A stretch of DNA of 32,423 nucleotides from Salisapilia sapeloensis (lineage: Eukaryota > Oomycota > Peronosporomycetes > Peronosporales > Salisapiliaceae). Below the pieces are notes generated by a model, which saw nothing but the letters and a program-made list of their open reading frames with translations, had not been told where the DNA came from and ran no database searches. Each line of letters opens with the position of its first letter. Position 1 is the stretch's first letter. Positions 9,508-21,517 of this stretch are shown piece after piece. The stretch spans positions 1 to 32,423 of the forward strand of contig JAADVB010000214.1 of assembly GCA_023334545.1 (NCBI GenBank). Reading direction: 5' to 3'. The position numbers and the translations under genes were made by a program.

Positions 9508-12400
9508 TGACACAGGACGGCCTAGACACACGGACGATCGGGTCCAGTGTACATTGACCACTTTGGTCGAATCAAATATATCGTGCTTTTCTCTCTGTTC
9601 TCTAGAGGTTGGACAGTCCAAGGACGAAGTCTTGTCCACTTTTGTTTCATGAGCATCAAAGCTTCCTTTCGAATGAAATACACTCGTTGAGAGACCGATG
9701 GGTTTAAGACGGGGGTTTACGCTCGGTTGAATTGCGTTCGGCCTGCTAGAGTTCTGCTCACAGTCTGGATAAGTTCGAGTCGAGGCTGCTGGACGAAGCC
9801 GTGTAGCTGTCGTCATTTTACGTCCATATCGACCCAAGGTAACTAATTTATTGCCGAGCAGCCAACATTTCTCACGCGGAGACTCGACAAGACTTAGCGT
9901 AGACGAAACAAGGCGAGTTACATAGTGGAACTGATACGACGCTTGCAGTAGCCGCACTGCAGCTTGTGCTCTGTCACGAACGCATTACATTTACCGCATT
10001 ACTGAGGAATGGGGCGGAGATATTCCCCATGATCGTGCGACCTATTTCTTGTAGAAGCGCCCAGGCATCACTTGATCTGATATCCATACCAAGTTGCCAT
10101 GTGCCGACTAAGCTTGTGATTAATGTATGGGATTCTCGTCATCACAAACAAAAAGTGGTGGTGATGAACGAATACAGTGTCTTTATCAGGACTTCCTTTG
10201 TTGTAGAGCTAGGCGGTACATTTCCTATGCGTTGACTTGTAGCTCAACAAAAACTTCATTATTCGATGCATACATAGAATACTGAATTCCCATAGAGTAG
10301 GACTGTAATTGTCAGGAATGCCATGACGCCAGCAAGAGCGTACGGCGTAGATATACATTTTTACTTTCTGCACGTAGGAGACATTTATCACGCAATACTT
10401 TAGCGTCTTGGTACAACAAAGACCTATGTTATCCAGCTTTTGTATGTACTTCCACTTGCAAGTTAACTTCGAATGACAGCCTCGCACAGCACTCGGTGTC
10501 GGAAAAGTATAAAGGCGGATGAGTACATAGGAAGTTCATGCTCACTTAACGCTGGGATATGGTCATGATATGGTGCCGCAAACGTGATGATTAGACATTA
10601 GATGAGCAAAACCCGGTCCGTTTTAAGCATCCTCTATGGGAATTTGATGTAGCCAAAATGAGGTGTATCAGATATCTGGTGTCTTCGCTTCCAGTTTAAA
10701 CACCTACGTGCATGTGGCAATCGTCGCTACGACTATTCATATCCATTTGTGCGTTTAAATTCCTACGATCTATGTCAAATAAAATCCCTTATGAAATACG
10801 TGTTAGAAAGGTAGTACTTCGTCCGTGCTGATCTCCGCTACGTTGTTTGTCCGCAAAGCTCTTAGCGCTGGAACGGGAGACAACATAACAGTAAGGTGGT
10901 CTACAGCGAGTAATACTCTGACCGTAGCACTGCTCTAGGCTAGCATTTGGAACTAATGGATGCATCCAATGACTTCCCAATACTACAGTCGTTTACGAGC
11001 TGCTAGACGAGCGTTTGCTACTATTGTCATCATTCACATTATCTCCGACACGATGACTTTTGATAGTAATAGGAACCATTTTAGGATGCTAGGTACCAAT
11101 TGCAGGTGTAGCAACATGTGCAATGCAAACTAGGAATCGGCAAGATCATAAATGCAAATTCCACCCCATACACTTCTTCATCCGGAAATCATATCCACTT
11201 GTCAAAACTAAAGGCTCTTTACTGTACTACAACCCACCTTCGACAACCTACTACGAATAGAAAAGTCTTAGCCTCATGCTCTAGACCAAAAGAGAATTTA
11301 CTAATAAGCACAGGTCTGTCAGTAAATTATATTGTATACGACAAATAGAAGCTGCAGAACAGAATGTGGAGATGGAAATCTCTACAGTGGACTACACAAA
11401 GAAATTGCGACAGTCTTGCCGATGGTTGAGCGCAGGTAGACAATAAGGCTGAGCCAACTGAGCTAGCGAAGATGTCACTTCTCTGCCTATGCCCAAAGCT
11501 ATCCTCTCAACCAACTTTTCATCGGTATACACGTACATATATTTATGGCTTTCTAGTGATTCTATTCGGTTTTCTCCAGGACTTCAAGCTTGTAAGGAAC
11601 ATGATTGGGGGCCAAACCATATCGTCAGTGAATCGCAAACATTAGTGGGGCTATAAGAGTTTTGTATTGCTGCTTTAAAGTCTTATGTTTGAGTTGCTTT
11701 TGGCATGTGTACGCGCACTGGACACACTCATATTAGAACCATGGACAACAATTGACCGCGCTTATAAACAAGCGGCAAGAAGAGATGCATCAAAAACCAT
11801 CTAACAACAAAGCGACGCCACCATTGACCCACAGAGTCCTCTCTAGGACAGAGGGCAATGATCAATACAGCCAACCACCTTGGTCACCGATCTAAATCGG
11901 TGGCTAGATTTCCGTGAACGAAATTCTAGAACGTAGACAAACTTGTGTAGCTAGAGAACGGTGCGACCCGAAAGCTGGTGCACAATTAGCGTTTGCTGAG
12001 TAGTACCTTGGCAATGATAAGCCACTTGAGGTCAATGCACATCTCTTTCAATTCAACTCAAATTTCAGTTTGCTCCTAGTTTCTAGCAAAGCGGCAATCA
12101 ATGATAACCAACTCAATGTTTGAATCGCCACAATACCTGCACCAGATCGATGCTGGCAGAAGTACACAAAGCATTCTATTTCTTGCATACAAGAGCACCC
12201 TGCGATACTATTCTTTTATATACTGTCAGATTCCCGCAAACGTTTACGCATAAACTATTGGCCATATTTGATCGTAGCCATACTCTGCTGTACAGACCAA
12301 CGTCTTGTTTCAAAATCTATCTGCGTATAGAACTACATTCAGCTCAAAAGGTCGAGTCAAGCGTCTGCTTCTAGGTTCCAACCAAAACAACTCCGTAACA
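9508..12400. other. Left flank of gene desert, no supported gene
   Basis: I found no coding region, tRNA or recognisable transposon domain in these 2.9 kb. Open frames are short (under 95 residues) with no family motif and no plausible splice extensions. Base composition is mixed; one row counted (10681-10740) had 28 of 60 G or C. Composition falls gradually from about 12.4 kb onward. Confidence 0.6.
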
Positions 12401-15400
12401 GCAACGTTCTCAGCTGTATCTCGTGTAAACTGTATCGTTGATATCAAGATCATCTTTCAAAGAAAATATTGTTAGACCCAATAGCTTATTCAGCAATATG
12501 ATATTTCTTTTATGCTGCTGTTCATCTTAAGGCAATATAAGCACCAAGCAAAATAAAATACCCTTTGCGTTTGCATAAATGGTATGTACTTAGAATAAAA
12601 TTCCGTACGTCAAATAATTTGACATTTGTGGACATCAATTCAAATGCACTTTGTCATTTTCTCAGCAATGTCGTCTAAGTTGTTTGATTACTGATGTGTA
12701 CTCTCAACAGAGATATATTTTATAAGAAGCTAATATAGTACAATTCTTTATACGAGAACACTTTGTTATGTCTACTCACGAAGTGAATAGACCCTAGTTA
12801 CTAAACTATTCAATTTTATACAACGAGTAACAAAGTTACAACAAAAAAAGTAGGTATACTTTTAAAAAAATTTTTGTTTCAAACTAAAAGTGTAACGATC
12901 TTTGCATATAAAACTGACGTTTCCTACAAACAATTAAACTGCAAGTATTTATTCTGCAAAGAAATAAATCTAAAACAATGCTAATGATACACCATTAATA
13001 AATTGAAATAACTTTACAATTGTCCACAATTGGTGTTGACGCTATTATGTTAAAAAAACACGTTTGAAGCTAGCGAAATAAAGATCTAATACAAGATCAT
13101 GTAAAACAAAAATTCATTTACAAATAATTTTTATATATGCATTGCATAACTATAAAGTGCGTTTATAACACTTTCGTATAATAAGCATAATTTCTTATTT
13201 TTGTGTGGATTTCATTATTTTATAATAGACACATTTTAGTCCTTTGTAGCACTACTTTAATTGCAAACCAAAACTACAAGCATTGCAGAAATGCCGGTAA
13301 ATAACAGAATATAAAAACGAATAATAAAGAAATTCAAATAGTTATTTGTAAAAAAAGGAGCTTTTTATACAGTCTACACGTACTACAAACCTAAATTTAT
13401 TTGCGTATTTTGTTTAAACGTTGTCTATATTATATCATCAAAATTACTTTCTATAAAAATATAAAGAGTCTAAAGAACTTCTATAGTTAAAACAAGAACA
13501 AACATAGCGTCAATTTTGTATTCGTAGTAATAATTAATTTTAGTAAACAAATATTATATAATTTCAGCTAAGGTTGATCTTGCATATAGGGAAAACATAC
13601 CCATAAAGTGTCATGCATTGCACGCAGCAAACACCCATAGCAAACAGTAAAGACAGATATAATAAACAGAAAATAACTATTAAATAGCAATAACTTTTTT
13701 ATAACAATGAGTACTGACAAAATTGTAAATATACACAAAAAATTAAACACAAATTAGCTAGTATATTAAACATTCAGTAAATATATAAATTTAACAAAAT
13801 GTTTTTGATAAAAGTGTACATGTAGAAGCACATATAAACAAATTGCCTTTGATATGTAATATTATACCCAGTACATTTACATTGGTCTTCATAAATAGTA
13901 AATTACGATTATTTTAACAACATATATCACGATTGTTTTCTAAATGCAGAAAAACACTTGTTTTTATATTCGCAAAAATTTTGCTATATCTAAAAAACTC
14001 CATTTTACAAATAGTGTAAACGCTTCACAATATATTTGTTTAATGTAAATTTTTACAAGTATATTAATTTTATACAAAACGCTTAGTATGAGATAAATGT
14101 ATAACATTGGATGTTTTATATTACAATAAGCGAAGTGTTGTTTTATAAAATTAATGTAATACTTATATTATACCTACATACGGAAGCAAATGTTTTCTAT
14201 TTAAATGGGATACTTGAGACAATACATCTAGTAAGTAAGTATTACTACCCTATTTGTTTGCTTTTATATAATTACTCAAACCTTCATAGAATTCGCATTT
14301 TGTGTCAAATGTATATGTCTCTATTCATAGCATTTGTTATTTGTAAATAATTTAATCTGTGTACTACTCATTCTAATCTATTAAACACTAACGACTATAT
14401 GTAGATTCTTAGGCTTATGTCTAATGTTAATAGCAGCAACAAATAGCACACACTAAGTATGAAGGTGCATTTAAATACAGAATGCTTGTTGTTAAATCTT
14501 GATTCTTGTGATGTAATTACTTATAATCATACGAATATAGTTTTTTACTAAATAGAAATTCAAGTGAACGTAGTACAAAACGTACACCGGTTTTTTAATT
14601 TTTGTTTTGATATTTAAATTCATCACAAAAACTAACAAACAGTGTTAGAACAGTGTGCATTTGTTTAGTTCTTTAATAGCTTTTAGCTGTTAATTTAGCA
14701 TTTATGACTTGAAATAACTAACGTTATACTTTACAATTACGATGAAAGGCATATCATGTTTATACCTCAATAAAATTATTCATATCGTCTAGGTTATTTA
14801 ATCATTCTAAAGAACATATAAATTTAAAATAAAGCTTTTAATATCTCTTAAAAACTTAATGGCAAAGATACATTTAACGTCATTTATATGTTTGCATCTA
14901 CTTTCAAGGCTTTTTTTTAGGCTTTTATTTTACTTTAAAACATTTTTAATTTTTCATGTTATTTTGTTGATAAATATGCTATTTGTTTCTCAAATTTTAA
15001 ACCTAGTAGAATTTTACAAACAAAACAAAATTTCCGTAACAAATCACTTTTATTTACTTAAATTCTTCGATAGGAATTGTTTTTTGACAAAAACCTTTGT
15101 TATTTTTTATTGATCAAAAAGAGTTTTTATTTTAAAACAAGTTCCCTAATGTTGTTATTAGACCGTAGTCATTGTTGCTGTTTCGTTTGAAAGAAACTTT
15201 ATTTTATATATATCGTATAGGCTTTTAGTAGCATGTTTACTATGTTTCTTTGCTTGCAATGTGAAGCACGATCAAATGTAAACGGTGGTACCTGCGCATA
15301 GATGAAAAATTTGTTTTTGTATTGTAAAATAGATTGATTTGTTGAAAAGTTTAAGAAGCAATAACAGCAACTTGTATTTTTATTTACGTTTTGCGTATAT

Positions 15401-15420
15401 TTGTTACGCCTAGTATTGGG
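12400..15420. other. AT-rich core of gene desert, about 24% G+C
   Basis: Ten 60-base rows sampled across this span contained 142 G or C out of 600 bases; the lowest, 13741-13800, had 9 of 60. The sequence is full of short A and T tracts, for example at 12841-12880 and 14911-14918, but no tandem or long dispersed repeat was seen. The left half is A-rich on the plus strand and the stretch near 14.88-15.0 kb is T-rich. No mitochondrial or transposon protein could be recognised in the short AT-rich frames. This could be a centromere core, a replication origin, or simply a relic AT isochore; the sequence alone does not decide. Confidence 0.6.
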
Positions 15421-18400
15421 CTGACTACGATTTCTCGCATTGTTTTTAAACTGTCCTTTAAGCTAGAGAATGTAGATGTACTTGTTTGTTTGTCTTTGAA
15501 AGCACATGTATCAATCTTATTCTAGTCTGGCCATAGAGAGTATATGGGTTCTTCTAAACCATACAATACTATCTGATAAACTGCAAATGTCCGTGAAAGG
15601 AGGTGTATTTATTTCTCTCATATCGTGCGCCAACTAAACGAACAACGGCAGTAATAATGCAGAGTGTACTAGTGATGATATCTTCGTGCAGATTTGCTCG
15701 TGCGTTTTCTTAGACATGTTAACGTCATTGTTTAAAATACTCATCGCAGCGCTCGTAAACAACTGTGCAGTCTGTATAACATAGGCTTTTTGTAGCTAGC
15801 TTGATCATCTATACTCTAGATATGACAACTAGCTCAGCTATTTGGCCAATCTTGATTCTTATACGCGATGTGTAAAGCACTTCACACAACTCGTAGACAT
15901 CAGAAGTTCTTGTCCATGTCTACAAATGTCTACTGACTAGTTTTGTCTGCTCGCTCTCTTGCTATTGCGACTAACTGCTTCATTCAAAGCAGATATACTA
16001 ATTGGTTAAAGCGCCTCTTACTTTCTATTTCGTTTTGACACCTTACTGATGCCGCGCCATCATTGCCAATAGGAAAGATGAACTGATGTTATTTGACCTT
16101 CGGTCCGTAATGCTGACCATATTCGTGCAGCTGAAACCATCTACAACTGTAGACACACGAGTACATGATGGAGTCGTTGTAGGTCGACCGAACAGTTGCG
16201 GTGAGGGCATGATTTACCAAAGATCGCACTGGTACATGATGTCAGCGACGCATATCATACAACAACCGCTCATAAGTGAATAATAAGGGTAGCTGCTTAC
16301 TATGTAAATCTGGAGAACTCGAAAGCTGTCGCGAATACGATCTGGATATCGCGTCGTCATTAATGCACTCGTTTGTTCTATGCAGGATCAAGTCTTGACC
16401 AGAGGCACTTTTTACCTCAGCAATACTACTCCGTCGAGTGCCCTTACGTCGTTCGGGGCTGTAGTACCAACAAGAGTGATGGCACAGGCAGGCATAGCTA
16501 TACTATCCACTAGCGTTGAGAGAGTCGGCCTAGCTTGCATGATTGTCGCTCCGTTTCGAAGAATGGCCGTTGCAGTTTGCTTATCCGTGAGCTTCTAGTT
16601 GGGCCACGAGCTAGTGCGACTACACGGTCTTAGGAGAAACGAGTTTATTGGTAAGTATTAAAAATATATACTTCCACCATAAACGCAGCTCGAAAGGCAG
16701 CTTAGTAGTCAAATACAATCTCTTCGCTGAATGCGAGCACATCTCATAGTGTCTAAAATTCGGTCCTTATCATTGACGATGGCTTTTATATCGAGTTCCA
16801 CCTGGATCAGATTCAAGATAGCTAGTCTGAGTACACAGAATAAGCTGAAAGGTTGATGCAACAACCAAAGTATAAGAACGGAATTTGTACAATGATACGC
16901 TTTCAGGTCGATTGAGTTTTTACACGTCTTCAAACCTAGTTCAAACATAAATATCCCTGACCGTGCTTCTCGCCTCTTACCTTATCTAAACTCGTCTAGA
17001 GCAAATCTAGAGCTCGACTAACTGATCCAGCAATTTCCTCAACTTTACCACGCTCAATTATTCGGATTAGATGAAGTATTCGAGCAATGTCGCTTACTCA
17101 GAGCTACAACGCTTCAGACATCCTTCATAAGACCTGCAAAATGGACAAACAGTAGTTGATGAACGTTCAATTGCAATGTCTACTGGCAAGTACTGTGCAT
17201 AAATGGACAACCCAGTTTCTGATTGATACGAGCAGATCGAGCGAGAAATAGCAAGGGTTGATCGTGTCCCAGGAAGCATATTGGACGATGATGAAGCTGA
17301 TTTATAATTAACCACGCATCCTTGATTGGTGGAAACTTGGCACAGGAGCGTCATGGACTGCTTGAAGTGAGCTCGTTTCGCAGAATGCAGCGTGAAACAG
17401 CACCCTTATCAACGCAAGCAAGCTATGCTGCCTTTGCACTAGCTGTGCTAAAGCTCGTACGGTGTGAATGTGAGGAGAATATCATCGGAGATGCAAGGTT
17501 CTATTGATGCTACATGCATTGTCGAGACCGTTTATCGATGACTCTAAAAAATTGCTTCACTTCTAGGGCTTGCTGCCAATGGAAATGCCTGATCAACTCT
17601 TGATGATAAATTTTGGCGTGCTCTTTGCGCTTTACATGTCCAAGCGGTCCATGTTTCCCCGCTAGATAGACTTTATCGCTGGCATGGCTCATCATTTTGT
17701 CATCAGTCCGTTTGATTCGACCTAAGAGAATAATTTCGACAGCAACTACGCCATTCGGAAGAGGTAAACCGCGTCAAGTATTCTAAAAGAAATTGTTGCT
17801 CTTATTAAAGATTTATCTTTAGGAGGTTACATCGGGCCTCTCTCGCCACTTCCAGGTATATAAAAGATAGTATCGTCGTGTATGCTCGTGTCTATAAATC
17901 ATGTGCGAGACGTATGGAGATGGATATCTACAGACACTCGAGCACGACAGCTAATGAGCCCGTGCTCATTTACATCCACAGCGGAGAATGCTCTCGGTCA
18001 TTCGAGACGCATCCTCCTACGCGCATGATCTATCCAATTGTATCGCAAGTCTACATTGTTGTTGCCTGTGGCTACCCGACTCACTAGCAAACATATTTCC
18101 AGCGTACATCATCAACTGAAAGGATGTGGTGACGTAGTTACGCCACAGTCAATGGCGCGGGCGGCTAATGGGCCCATCTTCTAAATCTGTTTGGAGAACG
18201 TAAACAGTAGCGTCCAAGTGTTTGCTGAGTCGTGTGGTGTGGCGTCTTCGATACGCTGGGTTGAGAAGGACTCATAAATCTTGTACAGGATGTCCACGCC
18301 ATTCTCTGTCGGATACCGAACTAGCGACGTCCTTGTCCCTTACAAACACTCACTTCTGTCGTACGAACTGTTGCAGCAGTATTGGTAAAGGCGTCGGAAG

Positions 18401-19050
18401 CCTCCTATCGAAGAATGCTCATGTGTAAATGCACCACAAAGATGACACGAGCCAAACTGTCCTATACGTTCTGAACGCTCACCTATGAGGACGTAGTCGA
18501 GACATTCCACGACACCGTGAATGCAAAGACGCAGAGTAGAAAGCACCAACAGAGTGATCAAGTTCTTTAGCAAGTAGAGATACCTCAAGCCTGGAAAAGG
18601 CATGTAAAGAAACAGAGCTTTGCATGACGGCAGATAGAGCTTTGTGGAGTACTCTGCTTGATATTTTACGCTCTTTGTATGCTCAATGCATCAAAGATTT
18701 ACAAGCAGAACGTCGAGGCCGGTAGTAGCTCAATGCATATTGGAAGGACAGCCACTTGCACATTGACCAAACTAGTGAGAACTTTGTAGACGACCAACAT
18801 AAACCTATTTAACGACTGATTCCTTGTCTGGAGTTGAGCTCTGCTTTGCATGATACTCACTTCAGCCTTTTTAGGTTGTACGTGACCCCAGACGGGAAGT
18901 GAATATATACGATCATGATGGATTATGACAGGAGACAGCTAGCGGTTGTCATCGAAAGTAACATTTTGATAAGAACTGTCGCTACTTTCGTATTATTAGT
19001 TGAAGGAAACGAAAAGTTCGATACATAGAATAAAAAAGCTTCCATACCTT
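15421..19050. other. Right flank of gene desert, no supported gene
   Basis: Composition recovers to around 40% G+C (one row, 17041-17100, had 23 of 60). All open frames are shorter than 90 residues and none shows a known motif. No RNA gene or mobile element was recognised. Old decayed genes cannot be excluded. Confidence 0.55.
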
Positions 19051-19092
19051 TTGCTCATTTGGTCAAGCTACATGCAGTTCGTCCCAATCTAT

Positions 19093-19127
19093 ACACGTTT
19101 TGAACGTGTTCAGTACATGTTCAAAAC
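19093..19127. promoter_or_regulatory. Overlapping dyads upstream of the TPR-dsRBD gene
   Basis: ACACGTT (19093-19099) and AACGTGT (19103-19109) form a perfect 7-base dyad around a 3-base centre. Overlapping it, GTTTTGAAC (19097-19105) and GTTCAAAAC (19119-19127) form a perfect 9-base inverted repeat with a 13-base spacer. They lie about 85-120 bases before the ATG at 19212, where promoter elements would be expected. The function is not known. Confidence 0.4.
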
Positions 19128-19211
19128 ATATATTACACATGTTTACAACAACAACTTCTTCCCGTTTGAAACAATCCTGATAAGCTTTTGACACAAACTC
19201 GAGAGATCAAA

Positions 19212-20702
19212 ATGCAGCAAGAGGAAGATCGACAATTGCTTCGTCATGCGCTTCGAAAGACAGATGCAGAAACCCAGAGTTTCCTCCAGCCTCTTGTAGG
19301 CATCACTGCCGTCCAAGAGCTCTTAGTTTCGTTCGTCAAAGACGACTCTGGTCGGAGCTTTAGTGACTGGGTATGGGATCGCCAGGTCCAGCAAGTACTG
19401 AGCAATCTCCGTTCCATGAATCCTAGTTCCAATGGTGACAACCAGCTCTTGACAGACCAATTCTCTCGCATGCAAATAAACCAAATACAAAATGACGTCG
19501 CTCCCAAGGAACCAGAGTCACCACTAGCTCGAGCCGCTGATGCTCGTGTCGATGGCAAGTACAAGTTCCAAAAGGGCGACTACTACTCTGCCATGAACGC
19601 CTTCAAGCGAGCTCTTAAACTCACTCGCCAACGCCCGGACGACCGACAAGAGGTCACGGACCAGATCATCGTCTTGAGCTGCAACATCGCCGTCTGCGGC
19701 CTCAAGCTGCAGGACGCCGGTGCCGCGCGGCACTATGCCGGCGAAGCGCTGGCACTAGACCCACAATGCGCCAAGGCCCAGTACGCCCTCGCCAAGGGTC
19801 TGGCGCTGCAAAAGCAGTGGGCCGAGGCACGGGATGTGATCGTTCAAGCGGTTGCGGACCACCCTGGTAACCGGCTCTTGGCGGCGTTCGAGCAGGAGCT
19901 GACGGACATGGAGGAAGCTCACCGACAGAAGGAGCAGCGGGAACTAGTAGAGCAGGAACGTAAGGCAGAAGAGGATAAAATAAAGCAAGAACAGTTGCAG
20001 TTGGAACGCGCGCGGGTGGAGGCGCGGGCGGCGGCGGAGAAATCCGCGCGCATGGCCGCGCTGCCGTTGCCGTCGCGGCAGGACGACGCCCAGGTGTTGG
20101 CACGCCTGAACCGCTTCGGCGCCCAGGCCCACGCGCCGTTCCAGATCGATGTCCGGAGTTTGTTCAATGCCGAGAACGGCGAGCGGCCGCTGTATGACTG
20201 CCGGATCCTGCACGGTATCACGGGCGCCGTACTGGCGGACGGCGTGCAGGGGCAGTCAAAAAAGATGGCCAAGCACGAGGCCGCCAAGGTCGCGATCGAC
20301 GCGCTGTGGGCGGACCGGACGGCGCGCGGCGAGCTGCTTCCGGAAGACGAAGCGCACCGTGATGGCGCGGTGGTGGAGGAAGCGGCGCCGCACCCGGAAG
20401 GTCGAGAGGAGGTGGTAAAGGTGTCATATGAAGAGCAGCAGGTGGATCCGCTGGTGTTGCTGGGGAAACTGAACCAGCAGCAGCGCATGTGCGTGGACGT
20501 GACGGTGGAGGATACGTCGCCGGACGTGCACTCGCCGACGTTTTCATCTGAGGTGGAGATGAACGGGCGATTGATGGCGAGCGTGTCGGCCGCGTCGAAG
20601 AAGAAGGCGAAGAGAGCAGCGGCCGAGATGGCGCTCGCGGAGGCGCAGCGCCTCGGGTGGGTCGTGTACACGGACGTCCATGGACACGTACGGAGGGAAT
20701 AA
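19212..20702 (+). CDS. TPR protein with two double-stranded-RNA-binding domains
   Basis: One exon encodes 496 residues. The ATG at 19212 is the first in-frame ATG; the frame opens upstream only from a TTG. Residues about 106-225 form TPR-like helical pairs (FQKGDYYSAMNAFKRALKL, then YAGEALALDPQCAKAQYALAKG). A Glu/Gln/Lys/Arg-rich coiled coil follows at about 232-285. Two dsRBD-like units follow: about 308-368, ending SKKMAKHEAAKVAIDAL, and about 412-482, with LLGKLNQQ, a central FSSEVEMNGRLMASVSA strand pair and KKKAKRAAAEMALAEA as the RNA-contacting helix. The second is a good match to the family; the first has a weaker N-terminal helix. The likely role is RNA binding in an RNP or RNA-silencing setting, with TPRs as protein dock; that is inference. 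It converges on the next gene with 61 bases between stops. Confidence 0.8.
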   Translation: MQQEEDRQLLRHALRKTDAETQSFLQPLVGITAVQELLVSFVKDDSGRSFSDWVWDRQVQQVLSNLRSMNPSSNGDNQLLTDQFSRMQINQIQNDVAPKEPESPLARAADARVDGKYKFQKGDYYSAMNAFKRALKLTRQRPDDRQEVTDQIIVLSCNIAVCGLKLQDAGAARHYAGEALALDPQCAKAQYALAKGLALQKQWAEARDVIVQAVADHPGNRLLAAFEQELTDMEEAHRQKEQRELVEQERKAEEDKIKQEQLQLERARVEARAAAEKSARMAALPLPSRQDDAQVLARLNRFGAQAHAPFQIDVRSLFNAENGERPLYDCRILHGITGAVLADGVQGQSKKMAKHEAAKVAIDALWADRTARGELLPEDEAHRDGAVVEEAAPHPEGREEVVKVSYEEQQVDPLVLLGKLNQQQRMCVDVTVEDTSPDVHSPTFSSEVEMNGRLMASVSAASKKKAKRAAAEMALAEAQRLGWVVYTDVHGHVRRE

Positions 20703-20763
20703 GCGGAATAATGAACTAGATGTTTGCATGGTCGTGTAGGAGCTAAGTTATACATCTACTTGT

Positions 20764-21321
20764 CTAGTCTGCGTGGATGTCGAGCGAGAGTTGGTAGACC
20801 TTTTGGGCCCGGCGAGCGCGCTGGTAGTACATCATGCTGACGCCAAAGAGACAGAGGTAGAGGAGTGCGGCGAGGAAGACACTGAGCGCGAGCGAAGACT
20901 TGGATTTGCCTTCCGGCGGCTGGGCGCGAATGTAGAGAGAGTCGCTCGCGAGCAAGAAGCCGACGAAGAGCTAGGCAGGGGTGAGTGGGAGGTTAGAGGG
21001 CGCTGGCGAGAGACACGTACGAGGAGGGCAAAGCCGGAGAAGGAGAAGATAGCGCAGAAGATGATGTCTACAGAGAGGAATGAGCGGGTAGATCTAGACT
21101 AGATAGAGGTCGACTAGCGCACTTGGATCGATTTGCGGTCCTTGCGTATTGTTCTGGGCGAGCAAGTCTTCGAGGTCGGCTGGTTCGTCCAGGTCGTCCT
21201 CGTCGCTATTGTCCGGCGAGATGTTTCCGGCGTTCAAGTGCTTCAGGTTGGCATACCCCGGTCGCGTTCCGTCGAGCTTGGCCGACATCTCCTGCTTGTA
21301 CGCCGACAGGAACTTGGACAT
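20764..21321 (-). CDS. Small two-pass membrane protein, unknown function
   Basis: Exons 21321-21123, 21067-21021 and 20970-20764 (introns 55 and 50 bases) give 150 residues. The ATG is at 21319-21321. The N-terminal 65 residues are hydrophilic with an acidic patch (about 39-53). After intron 1 a strongly hydrophobic stretch (about 68-90), rebuilt across intron 2, forms a first transmembrane helix. A short loop rich in Pro, Lys and Ser leads to a second helix (about 109-131), followed by a basic YYQRARRAQK end. The joins are supported because they restore one continuous hydrophobic segment and keep frame. Intron 1 uses GTGCGC as donor, a rare form, and an alternative donor nearby cannot be excluded. 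I do not recognise the family. Confidence 0.72.
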
Positions 21322-21387
21322 GAGAAAAATAGGATAAAATCGGCTCGGAAGAGCTGGTACATGTTCGGATCCAGGGTGCTTTTACAT

Positions 21388-21492
21388 GACGTGTACCCCG
21401 CAACGACCAATGGAAACTTGGACACACAGCTGGTACGACGTTGGAACGCTGTAGGTCCAAGAGACGTGTACCATGAAAAGACCAGTGGAAAC
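21388..21492. repeat. Pair of 30-base imperfect direct repeats
   Basis: Positions 21388-21417 and 21463-21492 match at 25 of 30 bases; both start GACGTGTACC and end TGGAAAC, and they are exactly 75 bases apart. They lie between the start of the small membrane-protein gene (21321) and the stop of the SR-protein gene (21518), so they are in the promoter of the former or 3' flank of the latter. Confidence 0.7.
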
Positions 21493-21517
21493 CCAAGCAA
21501 AAGCACCGTGTTCGAGC

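Noticed and set aside
7750-9957. 735-residue minus-strand open frame opposite the flippase 3' half
   Set aside because: Same cause: biased third positions keep the antisense frame open. It is Val/Glu/Asp/Arg-rich and has no domain.
12400-15420. AT-rich core as a mitochondrial DNA insertion
   Set aside because: None of the short frames resembles a mitochondrial protein, rRNA or tRNA.
9508-19211. Transposon or retroelement in the gene desert
   Set aside because: No transposase, integrase or reverse transcriptase motif, no long terminal or inverted repeat, and no target duplication was seen.
19919-20755. 278-residue Ser/Ala/Cys-rich minus-strand frame
   Set aside because: Antisense shadow of the TPR-dsRBD gene; no motif.
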